Shown here: positions 34,885 through 42,208 of the stretch, piece after piece
How positions within the stretch are numbered: the stretch's first letter is position 1
How the letters are laid out: each line of letters opens with the position of its first letter
DNA from: Dehalococcoidia bacterium
GTDB taxonomy: Bacteria > Chloroflexota > Dehalococcoidia > Lucifugimonadales > Lucifugimonadaceae
Assembly (NCBI GenBank): GCA_014239735.1
Contig: JAAZYI010000028.1
Span: 1 to 52,158, forward strand
Length of the DNA: 52,158 nt
Reading direction: 5' to 3'
The notes under the pieces: model-generated
Database searches by the model: none
What the model was told of the DNA's origin: nothing
What the model saw: the letters and a program-made list of their open reading frames with translations, nothing else
Made by a program: the position numbers and the translations under genes

Positions 34885-35818
34885 GAGGACTTAACCTATC
34901 CATAATCTTCTGTAATTCTAATTGATCTGAACTATCAAATGGTTTTGTTACAGGAAATCTGGTCATAGGGCTTTCTATGATTCCTCTTTTCCAAAAAACC
35001 CATTTATATGCAGTAACACCAAATCTACGTTCAAAATTAAGAGACGGCAATAATGATTCCCATAATATTCTAGCCTGATTATTGACTTGGAAATTTCCAT
35101 CTTTGTCCTTTTTCTGGGTATCAAGAGCATTCCATATACTAACAACAATATCTGTAAAATGCCCAGCGGGCATTGTTCCGCTGGAACCTCTTCTGTATTC
35201 ATCCATTAAAAATGTGCCTCCAATACCTCCCATAATAGACTTGCACTTATCACCTACTTTTTCTACAACCTCACTGATTACATGGCCAGCAAATCCACTT
35301 TCTTCTTTAAGGTAAATTATGTTCTCAAAATCATTAATCAGGTCGATTATTACCTTTGTAGGAACCAATTTTCCCTGCATATCATTATTTTGTATCCACA
35401 AGGGAATATCAACTGATTTAGAAATTTCACCAAAATAATCATAAATATATTGAGCTGAAGAAATTTTAACTGATGGCATAGTCATAACAGAATCAGCTCC
35501 TAAGTCTTGTGCAATTTTAGCTCTCTCTACAACTTGTTTCACTGAATTGCCTGTTACTCCAGCAACGAAATGAACAGAGCCTGAAACAGTTTTAACTCCT
35601 TCTTTCAAAACTAGGTCTCTCTCAATATCTGTCAATGTTCCTACTTCGCTAGCATTAACAGGCATAACTATCCCATGAGCACCTTTTTCTAAGCAAAATT
35701 CAATACATCTTCTCAATGATTTAATATCGAGTTCACCATTATCTTTAAACGGCGTAACTGGTATTGAATAAACACCTCTTGGATTTTGCAATTCTTTAGA
35801 TAATTTCACAGTTGTCAT
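34874..35818 (-). CDS. Dihydrodipicolinate synthase/N-acetylneuraminate lyase family protein
   Basis: A 314-residue class I aldolase barrel. SIPVTPFKDNGELDIKSLRR begins the fold, GIVMPVNASEVGTLTDIER is the substrate loop, and the Schiff-base Lys is in IIYLKEESG. The usual YN.P strand with the proton-relay Tyr reads LWIQNND, so lysine-pathway DapA activity is unlikely. Family members acting on sugar-acid-derived 2-keto acids (KDG aldolase, keto-deoxyglucarate dehydratase) are better candidates. The start overlaps the cupin stop (TAATG). It is the third gene of an operon with the cupin and the 2-hydroxyacid dehydrogenase. Confidence 0.87.
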   Translation of the reverse strand: MTTVKLSKELQNPRGVYSIPVTPFKDNGELDIKSLRRCIEFCLEKGAHGIVMPVNASEVGTLTDIERDLVLKEGVKTVSGSVHFVAGVTGNSVKQVVERAKIAQDLGADSVMTMPSVKISSAQYIYDYFGEISKSVDIPLWIQNNDMQGKLVPTKVIIDLINDFENIIYLKEESGFAGHVISEVVEKVGDKCKSIMGGIGGTFLMDEYRRGSSGTMPAGHFTDIVVSIWNALDTQKKDKDGNFQVNNQARILWESLLPSLNFERRFGVTAYKWVFWKRGIIESPMTRFPVTKPFDSSDQLELQKIMDRLSPLMT

Positions 35819-36558
35819 TAGTCACACTCCACTCTTGGAGGAGGATTTAAAACACAGTGAATTGCCAATAAAGTGCCTTTGCTATCAAATGGATTATTGC
35901 ATCCATGCCTTGCTTCTACTTCTGCAGTAAACATATCTCCTTCGTTTAACTCAATATTATTTTCTTCTAAGTAAACTGCATTTAATTTTCCCTCTAAGCA
36001 ATACATTGATTCTTCGTGATGCGGATGATAATGATTAGGAGCATCAGACCCAGGACTAAAGTTTAATTCTGAGAAATAACTTGATTTAGCACCAGAAAAA
36101 TCGCCAACCATGTCATATCTCATTATTCCTGGAGCAAATTCAAAAGGCTCCATTTTTTCTCTGATTGAAACATATTTTTCAGGAATCCCTGGAGAAGTCT
36201 TATGGTTCTCAACTGCTTCTCTTTGAGGGTTTATTTTTGGAAACATCACAAGCAATCTTGCAGTATTATTAGAGTTATTTTTAAAGCCATGAGGCATTCC
36301 GGCTGGAGCTAGCATGCAATCTCTGCTCTTCATAATAAATTCATTGTCGCCTAAAATTGCTGTTAACTCTCCATTAATCAAGAACTGCGTCTCTTCAACA
36401 TCAGGATGTAAGTGAACCGGAATTTCTACACCTGGATCAATAAATATTTCTTTTACTGTAATCATTTTGTCTCCTCTTTCAGGTCCTGAAAGAGAAGTCT
36501 TTTTTATTCCGTTTTCATTAGTATCTGCGATTAAATTTTCTTTTTTATGTATTGCCAT
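35818..36558 (-). CDS. Bicupin domain protein
   Basis: A 246-residue protein with two beta-barrel cupin domains. The first has VHLHPDVEETQFLINGELTAILG with His/His/Glu metal ligands and a second-motif His (MPHGF). The second has NHYHPHHEESMYCLEGKLNAVYL and EARHGCNN. Candidate roles are a metal-dependent isomerase, dioxygenase or sugar-acid binding enzyme; none can be chosen from sequence. AAGGAG precedes the ATG. It lies between a 2-hydroxyacid dehydrogenase (9-bp gap) and a DHDPS-family gene (TAATG overlap). Confidence 0.85.
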   Translation of the reverse strand: MAIHKKENLIADTNENGIKKTSLSGPERGDKMITVKEIFIDPGVEIPVHLHPDVEETQFLINGELTAILGDNEFIMKSRDCMLAPAGMPHGFKNNSNNTARLLVMFPKINPQREAVENHKTSPGIPEKYVSIREKMEPFEFAPGIMRYDMVGDFSGAKSSYFSELNFSPGSDAPNHYHPHHEESMYCLEGKLNAVYLEENNIELNEGDMFTAEVEARHGCNNPFDSKGTLLAIHCVLNPPPRVECD

Positions 36559-36567
36559 CTTTTCTCC

Positions 36568-37626
36568 TTATACATTTAATGAGGTATCAAATAAATCCAT
36601 ATTGCTCCACCTATTATTTTCCTTTGTTTTCATTAAAGCAATAGTTTTAATTACTTCAGGATTAGCTAATCCGTGAGGAGCTTCTCCTTTTAAAATTTTT
36701 ATAACATTTTCTGCTTGCTTTCTAGTCCCTATTTCCCTTGAAACGCCTGATGAGCCAGCAGTGTGAGGAGTTATGATTAAGTTATCTAAACCTAATAATG
36801 GGTCTTCAGATGATATTGGCTCTTTTTCAGTTACATCAATCCCTGCACCAGGAATTATATTGTTTTTTAATGCATTAAAAAGCGCAGAGGGATCTACAAG
36901 TGGACCTCTTGCACAATTAATTAATAAACAATTGCTTTTCATTTTATTGAATGCGTCTTCATTAATAATATGATGGGTTTCTTCTGTTGAAGGGGCATGA
37001 AGTGTAATAAAGTCAGATTCTTTTAGTAAAGTATCTAAATCTACTAATTCGACCCCAAATAAATCAGCAGTAGTTCTATCAATATACGGATCATATGAGA
37101 TAATTTTTTCAGGACCAAAGCCTTTTATCCTAGTAGCAAATGCTTTTCCAATATTCCCAAGACCAATAATGCCAACAACGTTACCAGCAATTCTTCCTAA
37201 TTCTGATCTGTACGGATGGACTAGCTCTGTCCTATCTGCCCAATAACCTTTCTTTACTAAAGCATCCTGCTCTCTAATTTTTCTTGTTAGAGACAAAAGT
37301 AATGCCATTGCATGATCTGCAACTTCAGTAGTATTTATTCCGGGTGTATTACATATGCAAATTCCTAACTCAGTAGCAGCACTAAGATCTACAGAGTCTA
37401 CCCCAACACCTCCTCTACTAATAACTTTCAAATGATTTGTTTCTTCCATAACTTTTCTAGTTGTAGGAGGGTGTATATATATTAGAGCCCCATCTGCATC
37501 TTTAAGTAATTCAATGTACTCTTTTTCATTTGTACATTCTTTCTCTATTAATTCAAAACCTTCGCCATTAAATAAATCTTTCAAATATGGCGGATTGTCT
37601 CCGTGAGCAACCATTGCGACTTTCAT
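36568..37626 (-). CDS. D-isomer-specific 2-hydroxyacid dehydrogenase (SerA/GyaR-like)
   Basis: A 352-residue NAD-dependent dehydrogenase. The Rossmann motif is GIIGLGNIGKAFATRI, followed by ITLHAPSTEETHH, the catalytic Arg in NCARGPLVD, Glu in DVTEKEP and His in ITPHTAGSS. There is no ACT domain, so it is not full-length SerA. It likely reduces or oxidises a glyoxylate-, hydroxypyruvate- or sugar-acid-like substrate. The ATG at 37626 is preceded by AAAGGAG; the longer ORF to 37641 is less likely. First gene of the operon with the cupin and aldolase-family genes. Confidence 0.9.
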   Translation of the reverse strand: MKVAMVAHGDNPPYLKDLFNGEGFELIEKECTNEKEYIELLKDADGALIYIHPPTTRKVMEETNHLKVISRGGVGVDSVDLSAATELGICICNTPGINTTEVADHAMALLLSLTRKIREQDALVKKGYWADRTELVHPYRSELGRIAGNVVGIIGLGNIGKAFATRIKGFGPEKIISYDPYIDRTTADLFGVELVDLDTLLKESDFITLHAPSTEETHHIINEDAFNKMKSNCLLINCARGPLVDPSALFNALKNNIIPGAGIDVTEKEPISSEDPLLGLDNLIITPHTAGSSGVSREIGTRKQAENVIKILKGEAPHGLANPEVIKTIALMKTKENNRWSNMDLFDTSLNV

Positions 37627-37696
37627 AATTCTCCTTTGCAAAGTATTTAGGTTAGTTTAGGATAAAACATATTTTAACAAAAATTAATATAAAAAT

Positions 37697-38155
37697 ATGA
37701 AAAAAATTACTGTCCGAATTGCAAAGTTACCAGATTTGGATCAATTACAGAATTTGCAAGTAGATATGGAACATACTATTGAAGATGAACCTTATCCAGA
37801 TAAATTAGGTAAATTAGGTGTTGAGTATATATTGAATAACCCTAACCAAGGCTTTTATCTGGTTGCACAACATTCTAGTAATGTAATTGGGGCATTAAGA
37901 ATTTCTTTTGAAAGAAGCGTAAGTAGAAATGGTTTCTTTTGGTGGATACAAAACGTATGTGTTCATAAAGACTATAGAGGTAATGGCATATTCCAAAAAC
38001 TACACAATGAAATTGTTAAATTAGCTAAAAAAAATGATGATGTTGTTGCAATAAAACTCCATGTTCACACCAACAATAAAAGTGCGATAAAAGCTTATGA
38101 AAAAGCAGGTATGAAAAAAACCCCTGAATATCCATATATTTTAAACTTAAAATGA
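37697..38155 (+). CDS. GNAT-family N-acetyltransferase
   Basis: A 152-residue acetyltransferase. The acetyl-CoA motif is VCVHKDYRGNGIFQKLHNEI (R/QxxGxG/A as YRGNGI), followed by VHTNNKSAIKAYEKAGM, which is the usual beta-5/alpha-4 region. The substrate is not predictable. No strong ribosome site precedes the ATG. The stop overlaps the next gene (ATGA), beginning a three-gene unit with the VOC protein and the coiled-coil lipoprotein. Confidence 0.87.
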   Translation: MKKITVRIAKLPDLDQLQNLQVDMEHTIEDEPYPDKLGKLGVEYILNNPNQGFYLVAQHSSNVIGALRISFERSVSRNGFFWWIQNVCVHKDYRGNGIFQKLHNEIVKLAKKNDDVVAIKLHVHTNNKSAIKAYEKAGMKKTPEYPYILNLK

Positions 38156-38511
38156 AACCAATTGGGATAATAATTTGGACTGAGAAATTAGAAAATCTAT
38201 TAGGATTCTATGAGCTTATTTTTGCTTCAAAAGCGACAAAGGAAAAAGAAACGTCTGCATATTTCTTAAAAGACAATTTTAAATTTTATATCGCTGAACA
38301 TTCTGAAATAAGTGGAAAATCTAAAGACCCTAATAGAGTAATATTAAATCTAGAAACAGACGATATTGAGACTGAATATACAAGACTTACTAATGAAAAA
38401 ATAAGTTTTATTCGTCCTCCAGAAATTGAAGAATGGGGAGGGAAAGTTGCAACTTTTGAAGATCCAGAGAACAATAGAATTAATATTATAGAGCAGCCAA
38501 ATAAAATATGA
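38152..38511 (+). CDS. VOC/glyoxalase-fold protein
   Basis: A 119-residue vicinal-oxygen-chelate-fold protein. IGIIIWTEKLENLLGFYELIF starts the first beta-alpha-beta unit and EEWGGKVATFEDPENNRINIIE closes the second, with the conserved DPEGN-like turn. A metal-ligand His is not obvious in the first unit, so it may be a binding or resistance-type protein rather than an enzyme. ATGA overlaps join it to the genes on both sides. Confidence 0.78.
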   Translation: MKPIGIIIWTEKLENLLGFYELIFASKATKEKETSAYFLKDNFKFYIAEHSEISGKSKDPNRVILNLETDDIETEYTRLTNEKISFIRPPEIEEWGGKVATFEDPENNRINIIEQPNKI

Positions 38512-39053
38512 ATATAAAAACAATAATAAAAATATCTTTTCTTCTGATAATCCCGCTTATACTTATTTCTTGTGATGCTACGGACTCATTATCAGGAAAT
38601 AAAAGCCCTAAAAAGGGAGAGGATGGGGAGATGATGGAGATGATGCGTAATAGAGAAAGAATGGATATGGAGATGATGAGAGACAGAGAGAGGATGGAGA
38701 TGGAGATGGGGAGAGACAGAGAGAGGATGGAGATGGAGAGAAGGAATTTTGGCATGCAAGATGAGCAAATGAAGATGGACAAGGAAAGAAGGCAAGATGA
38801 AATGAACTTTGAGAAAGAAAGAATTGCCGCAGATGAAGAAAGAAGAAAACTAGATCAAGAGATGCAAAAAGAAATGATGGCGATGGAAGAGTCCAGATTG
38901 AATACGGAAAAAGAAATGATGCAAATGCGTATTGATTATGAAAAAGAAATAATGGAACTTCAATTAGAACACGAAAAAGCCTTGTATGATTTAAGAATTA
39001 AAGGAGAAACAGATCTCCTAGAAGCTAAAAAAGGTCTTCAGTCCCAACCTTAA
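38508..39053 (+). CDS. Met/Glu/Arg-rich coiled-coil lipoprotein
   Basis: A 181-residue protein with lipobox LISC (C22). After a short linker nearly the whole mature chain is predicted helix, rich in Met, Glu, Arg and Lys. Residues 47-79 are three 11-residue repeats of the form RDRERMEMEMG; 11-residue periodicity points to a hendecad coiled coil. The C-terminal half has more ordinary heptad character (EKEIMELQLEHEKALYDL). No catalytic motif or known family. It may act as a membrane-anchored rod or spacer; abundant Met could also reflect metal or oxidant interaction. It overlaps the VOC gene by 4 bp. Confidence 0.8.
   Translation: MNIKTIIKISFLLIIPLILISCDATDSLSGNKSPKKGEDGEMMEMMRNRERMDMEMMRDRERMEMEMGRDRERMEMERRNFGMQDEQMKMDKERRQDEMNFEKERIAADEERRKLDQEMQKEMMAMEESRLNTEKEMMQMRIDYEKEIMELQLEHEKALYDLRIKGETDLLEAKKGLQSQP
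38646..38744. repeat. Three 33-bp in-frame tandem repeats
   Basis: Three 33-bp units encode residues 47-79 of the coiled-coil lipoprotein. The last two share an identical 29-bp stretch (38678-38706 and 38711-38739). The first unit is more diverged. Such near-identity suggests recent duplication and possible length variation. Confidence 0.8.
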
Positions 39054-39054
39054 T

Positions 39055-40239
39055 TTACTTAGTACCAGTATTATCTGGCCAAGCTCCTCCATAAAAACCT
39101 TCATTTTCTCTACTAGGAAGAGATCTTTTAAATTCTTTATAAGGGTAATTATTTAATTTATCTTCATTCAAGGAAATTCCAAGCCCAGGAGAATCATCTA
39201 GTGTTATATATCCGTCTTTAGGAATTAGAGGATTATCAGCAATATCCAATCCAACTTTTTCGAATGGCAAAAAATATTCTGTTATTAAAAAATTAGGCAT
39301 AGTTATTGCTGCTTGCAAAGTTGAAGCAAGAGCAATAGTTGTAGAATTATAATTGTGAGGCGACATAGCGACTTGATTTGCTTCAGCCATAGCGCCAATT
39401 TCTTTTAATTCAAGTATACCTCCAGTATTAGCAACATCTGGGTTTATTATATCCGCGCATCTTTTTGAGAAGACATCCAGATAGGCATTTTTTGTATACA
39501 ACGCCTCCCCAGTGACTACAGGCATATTTATAGAGCTTCTAATTTCAGATAGATTATCAAGGAATTCAGGTGGGCATGGCTCTTCAAACCAAAAAATATT
39601 AAATTCTTCTATTTCATTAGCAAATTTAATTGCAGTCATTGGAGAAAATCTTCTATGCACCTCAATTAATAAATCAATATCATCACCTACAGCATTTCTT
39701 ACCTGCCTAACGGTTTCAATTGATTGCTTCATATTATTACTAGAAATCGTCGATCTGAATGGCCCTGAAATAGGGTCAAACTTAAGGGCAGAATAACCTT
39801 TATCTATGGTCAGCCTAGCCTTCTCTGCATAATCTTCGGGTTTAGTAGAGCCAGCATACCATCCATTTGCATATACTCTAAGCTTTCCTCTACATGGCCC
39901 TCCTAAAAGTTTATTTACTGGCTGATTTGTTGCTTTTCCGCATATATCCCAAAGAGCTTGCTCTATCCCGCTTAGGGCAGAATAAATTTCCATGGAGCCT
40001 CTTCTTGAAGAATAGTCATCAAAAACTATTTGATTGAAATATTTGATTTCAAATGGATCTCTTCCAATAAGATAATTCGATAAGTGCTCAATATGCACAA
40101 CAATTGTTTTATCTCTATCAGACTGTGTATAGCACTCTCCCCAACCAACTAATCCGTCATCGGTTGTCACTTTAACAAAAAGAAGGTTCTTTCCCCATCC
40201 AGGATTTACTAAGAAGTGATCTACATTTTTTACTTTCAT
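39055..40239 (-). CDS. Enolase-superfamily sugar-acid dehydratase (galactonate dehydratase-like)
   Basis: A 394-residue enolase-superfamily protein with N-terminal capping domain and barrel. Motifs are ALKFDPISGPF, LLIEVHRRF (metal ligand), FWFEEPCPPE, VTGEALYT (third metal ligand), DIINPDVANTGGILELKEIGAMAE and AMSPHNYNS (catalytic His). KFDP and EVHxRF point toward the galactonate/mannonate dehydratase group rather than MR proper. It would turn an aldonate into a 2-keto-3-deoxy acid. AAAAGGAA precedes the ATG. It follows the long HpcH/HpaI-type aldolase gene by 12 bp, making a dehydratase-aldolase pair. Confidence 0.88.
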   Translation of the reverse strand: MKVKNVDHFLVNPGWGKNLLFVKVTTDDGLVGWGECYTQSDRDKTIVVHIEHLSNYLIGRDPFEIKYFNQIVFDDYSSRRGSMEIYSALSGIEQALWDICGKATNQPVNKLLGGPCRGKLRVYANGWYAGSTKPEDYAEKARLTIDKGYSALKFDPISGPFRSTISSNNMKQSIETVRQVRNAVGDDIDLLIEVHRRFSPMTAIKFANEIEEFNIFWFEEPCPPEFLDNLSEIRSSINMPVVTGEALYTKNAYLDVFSKRCADIINPDVANTGGILELKEIGAMAEANQVAMSPHNYNSTTIALASTLQAAITMPNFLITEYFLPFEKVGLDIADNPLIPKDGYITLDDSPGLGISLNEDKLNNYPYKEFKRSLPSRENEGFYGGAWPDNTGTK

Positions 40240-40251
40240 TTAATTTTCCTT

Positions 40252-41145
40252 TTAGTAAGGCATAGTTCTTTTAGTATATTTTCTACCTTCTTGAGCTAAT
40301 TCAGGATCGCCACCTGATATAATTCTTGCTCCGGCATCAATAACTCTTTTCAAAGCTTCTATCTTTCCGCCTTCCCCATGAGCTCCACCAAGGAATTTTA
40401 CTCCATTTTTTTCACATGCAGCATTTACTCTTGTTCTTGCTTCCTCAACTCTTTGGACATCATGGTCACCTCTAATTAAACCCATCGACATATGCATATC
40501 TCCTGGGCCCATTTCAGCCCATGCAATTCCAGGCACAGTGAATATTTGCTCACAATGATTAAGTCCTCTAACTGTTTCAATTTTTAACCCTAATAAAAGC
40601 TCTCCATTAGGATTTATAGGCCAAGGATCTGCCTTTGAAAGGTACTCATTTCTATCGACTCCCCAAATAGGAGATGCTGTATTTTCAGATCCGACCCCAC
40701 GCGTTCCTCTGCTCAATCCTTTTCCGACCCCATCCATATTGGTTGGATACCTGCAAGCCTCAACAAATGCCCTAACCGCGTCAGCACTTTCTGCAGTACA
40801 TAATAATATTCCATGCACTCCCCTAGCTAGTATCTGCCTTATTTGCCAAGCATTATATTTAATAATATTTTCTTCTGTACCTTCTACAGGTAATTCAACA
40901 ATTACTGGAGGTGTTCTATGTCCAGATTTTGTAGGCCCCCCATCTACAAGACCTCTTAAATAATTATCTAATCCTGTCATATCAAAACACCCATGCTCCA
41001 TCCCCACATTAATATAATCTGCCCATGTTTGAGAATCTTCTAGGCCTTGCTCATAAGTCAAAACATGTCCGGAATGAGGCCCCATGTAATATATAGGTTG
41101 ATCTTGCTCAAGTAATTCTATAGCTCTATTTATTCTTTTTGCCAT
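40252..41145 (-). CDS. HpcH/HpaI-type aldolase, long subtype
   Basis: A 297-residue paralogue of the protein at 29567 with the same layout: INVGMEHGCFDM, LVDGGPTKSGHRTPP, RQILARGVHGILLCTAE, NGELLLGLKIETV (metal Glu) and VPGIAWAEMGPGDMHMSMG (GPGD). The middle of the chain differs most (GLSRGTRGVGSENTA), perhaps reflecting substrate choice. It is the first gene of a unit with the enolase-superfamily dehydratase at 39055, so it probably cleaves that enzyme's 2-keto-3-deoxy product. AAAGAGGTC precedes the ATG. Confidence 0.87.
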   Translation of the reverse strand: MAKRINRAIELLEQDQPIYYMGPHSGHVLTYEQGLEDSQTWADYINVGMEHGCFDMTGLDNYLRGLVDGGPTKSGHRTPPVIVELPVEGTEENIIKYNAWQIRQILARGVHGILLCTAESADAVRAFVEACRYPTNMDGVGKGLSRGTRGVGSENTASPIWGVDRNEYLSKADPWPINPNGELLLGLKIETVRGLNHCEQIFTVPGIAWAEMGPGDMHMSMGLIRGDHDVQRVEEARTRVNAACEKNGVKFLGGAHGEGGKIEALKRVIDAGARIISGGDPELAQEGRKYTKRTMPY

Positions 41146-41196
41146 TTTGACCTCTTTCTTTAAATATTATTTACTTAAGAATAGCAACATTTTAAA

Positions 41197-41667
41197 ATGA
41201 ATAATAGTTTGAATTTAGTACTATACAATCCAGAAATACCTCAAAATACAGGCAATATAATTAGATTGTGCCATAATACTGGTGCTAATCTTCATCTAAT
41301 CAAGCCATTGGGTTTTAATTTTCAAGACAATAAATTAAGAAGAGCTCATATGGATTACAACGAAGGAAATAAACCTATTATTCACGATTCTTTTAAACAT
41401 TTCATTGAATCTGAAAAACCAAAAAAATTATACGCTGTTGATACATTCGGAGAACAAAATTATTCTGATGTCGAATATGACGGAACTGAATACTTTATTT
41501 TTGGTAGCGAAAGTTCAGGATTACCTAAAGATGTCTTTTTTGATAAATCTATTACTGACAGAATCAAGATACCAATGAAGGAAGATAGCAGGAGCATAAA
41601 TCTCTCTAATTCAGTATCAATAGTATTATATGAATCATTAAGACAAATTAATTTTAAAAATCTTTAA
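41197..41667 (+). CDS. trmL: tRNA (cytidine/uridine-2'-O-)-methyltransferase TrmL
   Basis: SPOUT-fold methyltransferase of 156 residues that modifies the wobble ribose of tRNA-Leu. Typical motifs: LVLYNPEIPQNTGNIIRLCHNTGANLHLI at the N-terminus (motif 1), FIFGSESSGLP (motif 2) and IPMKEDSRSINLSNSVSIVLYE (motif 3, the knot). No clear ribosome site. It is followed one base later by a membrane-protein gene. Confidence 0.94.
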   Translation: MNNSLNLVLYNPEIPQNTGNIIRLCHNTGANLHLIKPLGFNFQDNKLRRAHMDYNEGNKPIIHDSFKHFIESEKPKKLYAVDTFGEQNYSDVEYDGTEYFIFGSESSGLPKDVFFDKSITDRIKIPMKEDSRSINLSNSVSIVLYESLRQINFKNL

Positions 41668-41668
41668 T

Positions 41669-42208
41669 ATGACGTATGAAGAAATAATAGTATCAATTGT
41701 AAGAGTATTAGGTGCTCTTCCAGTATTAAGATTTGCATTTTTTGGATCAATATTCGCTGTAATAATTGATCTTTCTGATTTATTTATTATAGGAAATTTA
41801 AAGTTAGGGGGAGTAAGAAACTATCAAGATCTTGATAAAATACTTGATCTTGCATACATGATAACTTTTCTACTAGTTTCATTAAGGTGGAGCGGGATAG
41901 AAAAGAAGGTTTCTATATTTCTTTTCTCTTTCAGAATAATTGGAATGATTTTATTTGAGATTACAGGCAGCAGAATTATTTTATTTTCGTTTCCAAATGT
42001 TTTTGAGTTCTGGATAATTGGAATTTCTTACCTAAAACTTAGAAATAAAAATAAAGTAATTTCTAAAAATAGCTTGTATTACGTACTTATCGTTTCTTTT
42101 GGTTTAAAAATGATTCAGGAATGGATACTTCATTGGAATAAATTTTTAGATAATTATGCAATGGGAGATATTTTATCTGTCATTAAGGATATTTTTACTT
42201 TCCTCTAA
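41669..42208 (+). CDS. Uncharacterised multi-spanning membrane protein
   Basis: A 179-residue hydrophobic protein with about five likely membrane spans (near residues 20-40, 60-75, 80-100, 104-118 and 130-146). Small polar stretches such as KLGGVRNYQDLDKI separate them. I do not recognise the family and see no catalytic motif. The gene starts one base after trmL and overlaps the end of the convergent 955-residue gene by 14 bp. Confidence 0.6.
   Translation: MTYEEIIVSIVRVLGALPVLRFAFFGSIFAVIIDLSDLFIIGNLKLGGVRNYQDLDKILDLAYMITFLLVSLRWSGIEKKVSIFLFSFRIIGMILFEITGSRIILFSFPNVFEFWIIGISYLKLRNKNKVISKNSLYYVLIVSFGLKMIQEWILHWNKFLDNYAMGDILSVIKDIFTFL

Noticed and set aside
38486-38795. Leu/Ser-rich minus-strand ORFs over the coiled-coil lipoprotein
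   Set aside because: They are antisense readings of the Met/Glu repeat codons. The plus-strand ORF has a lipobox and fits the ATGA-linked operon.
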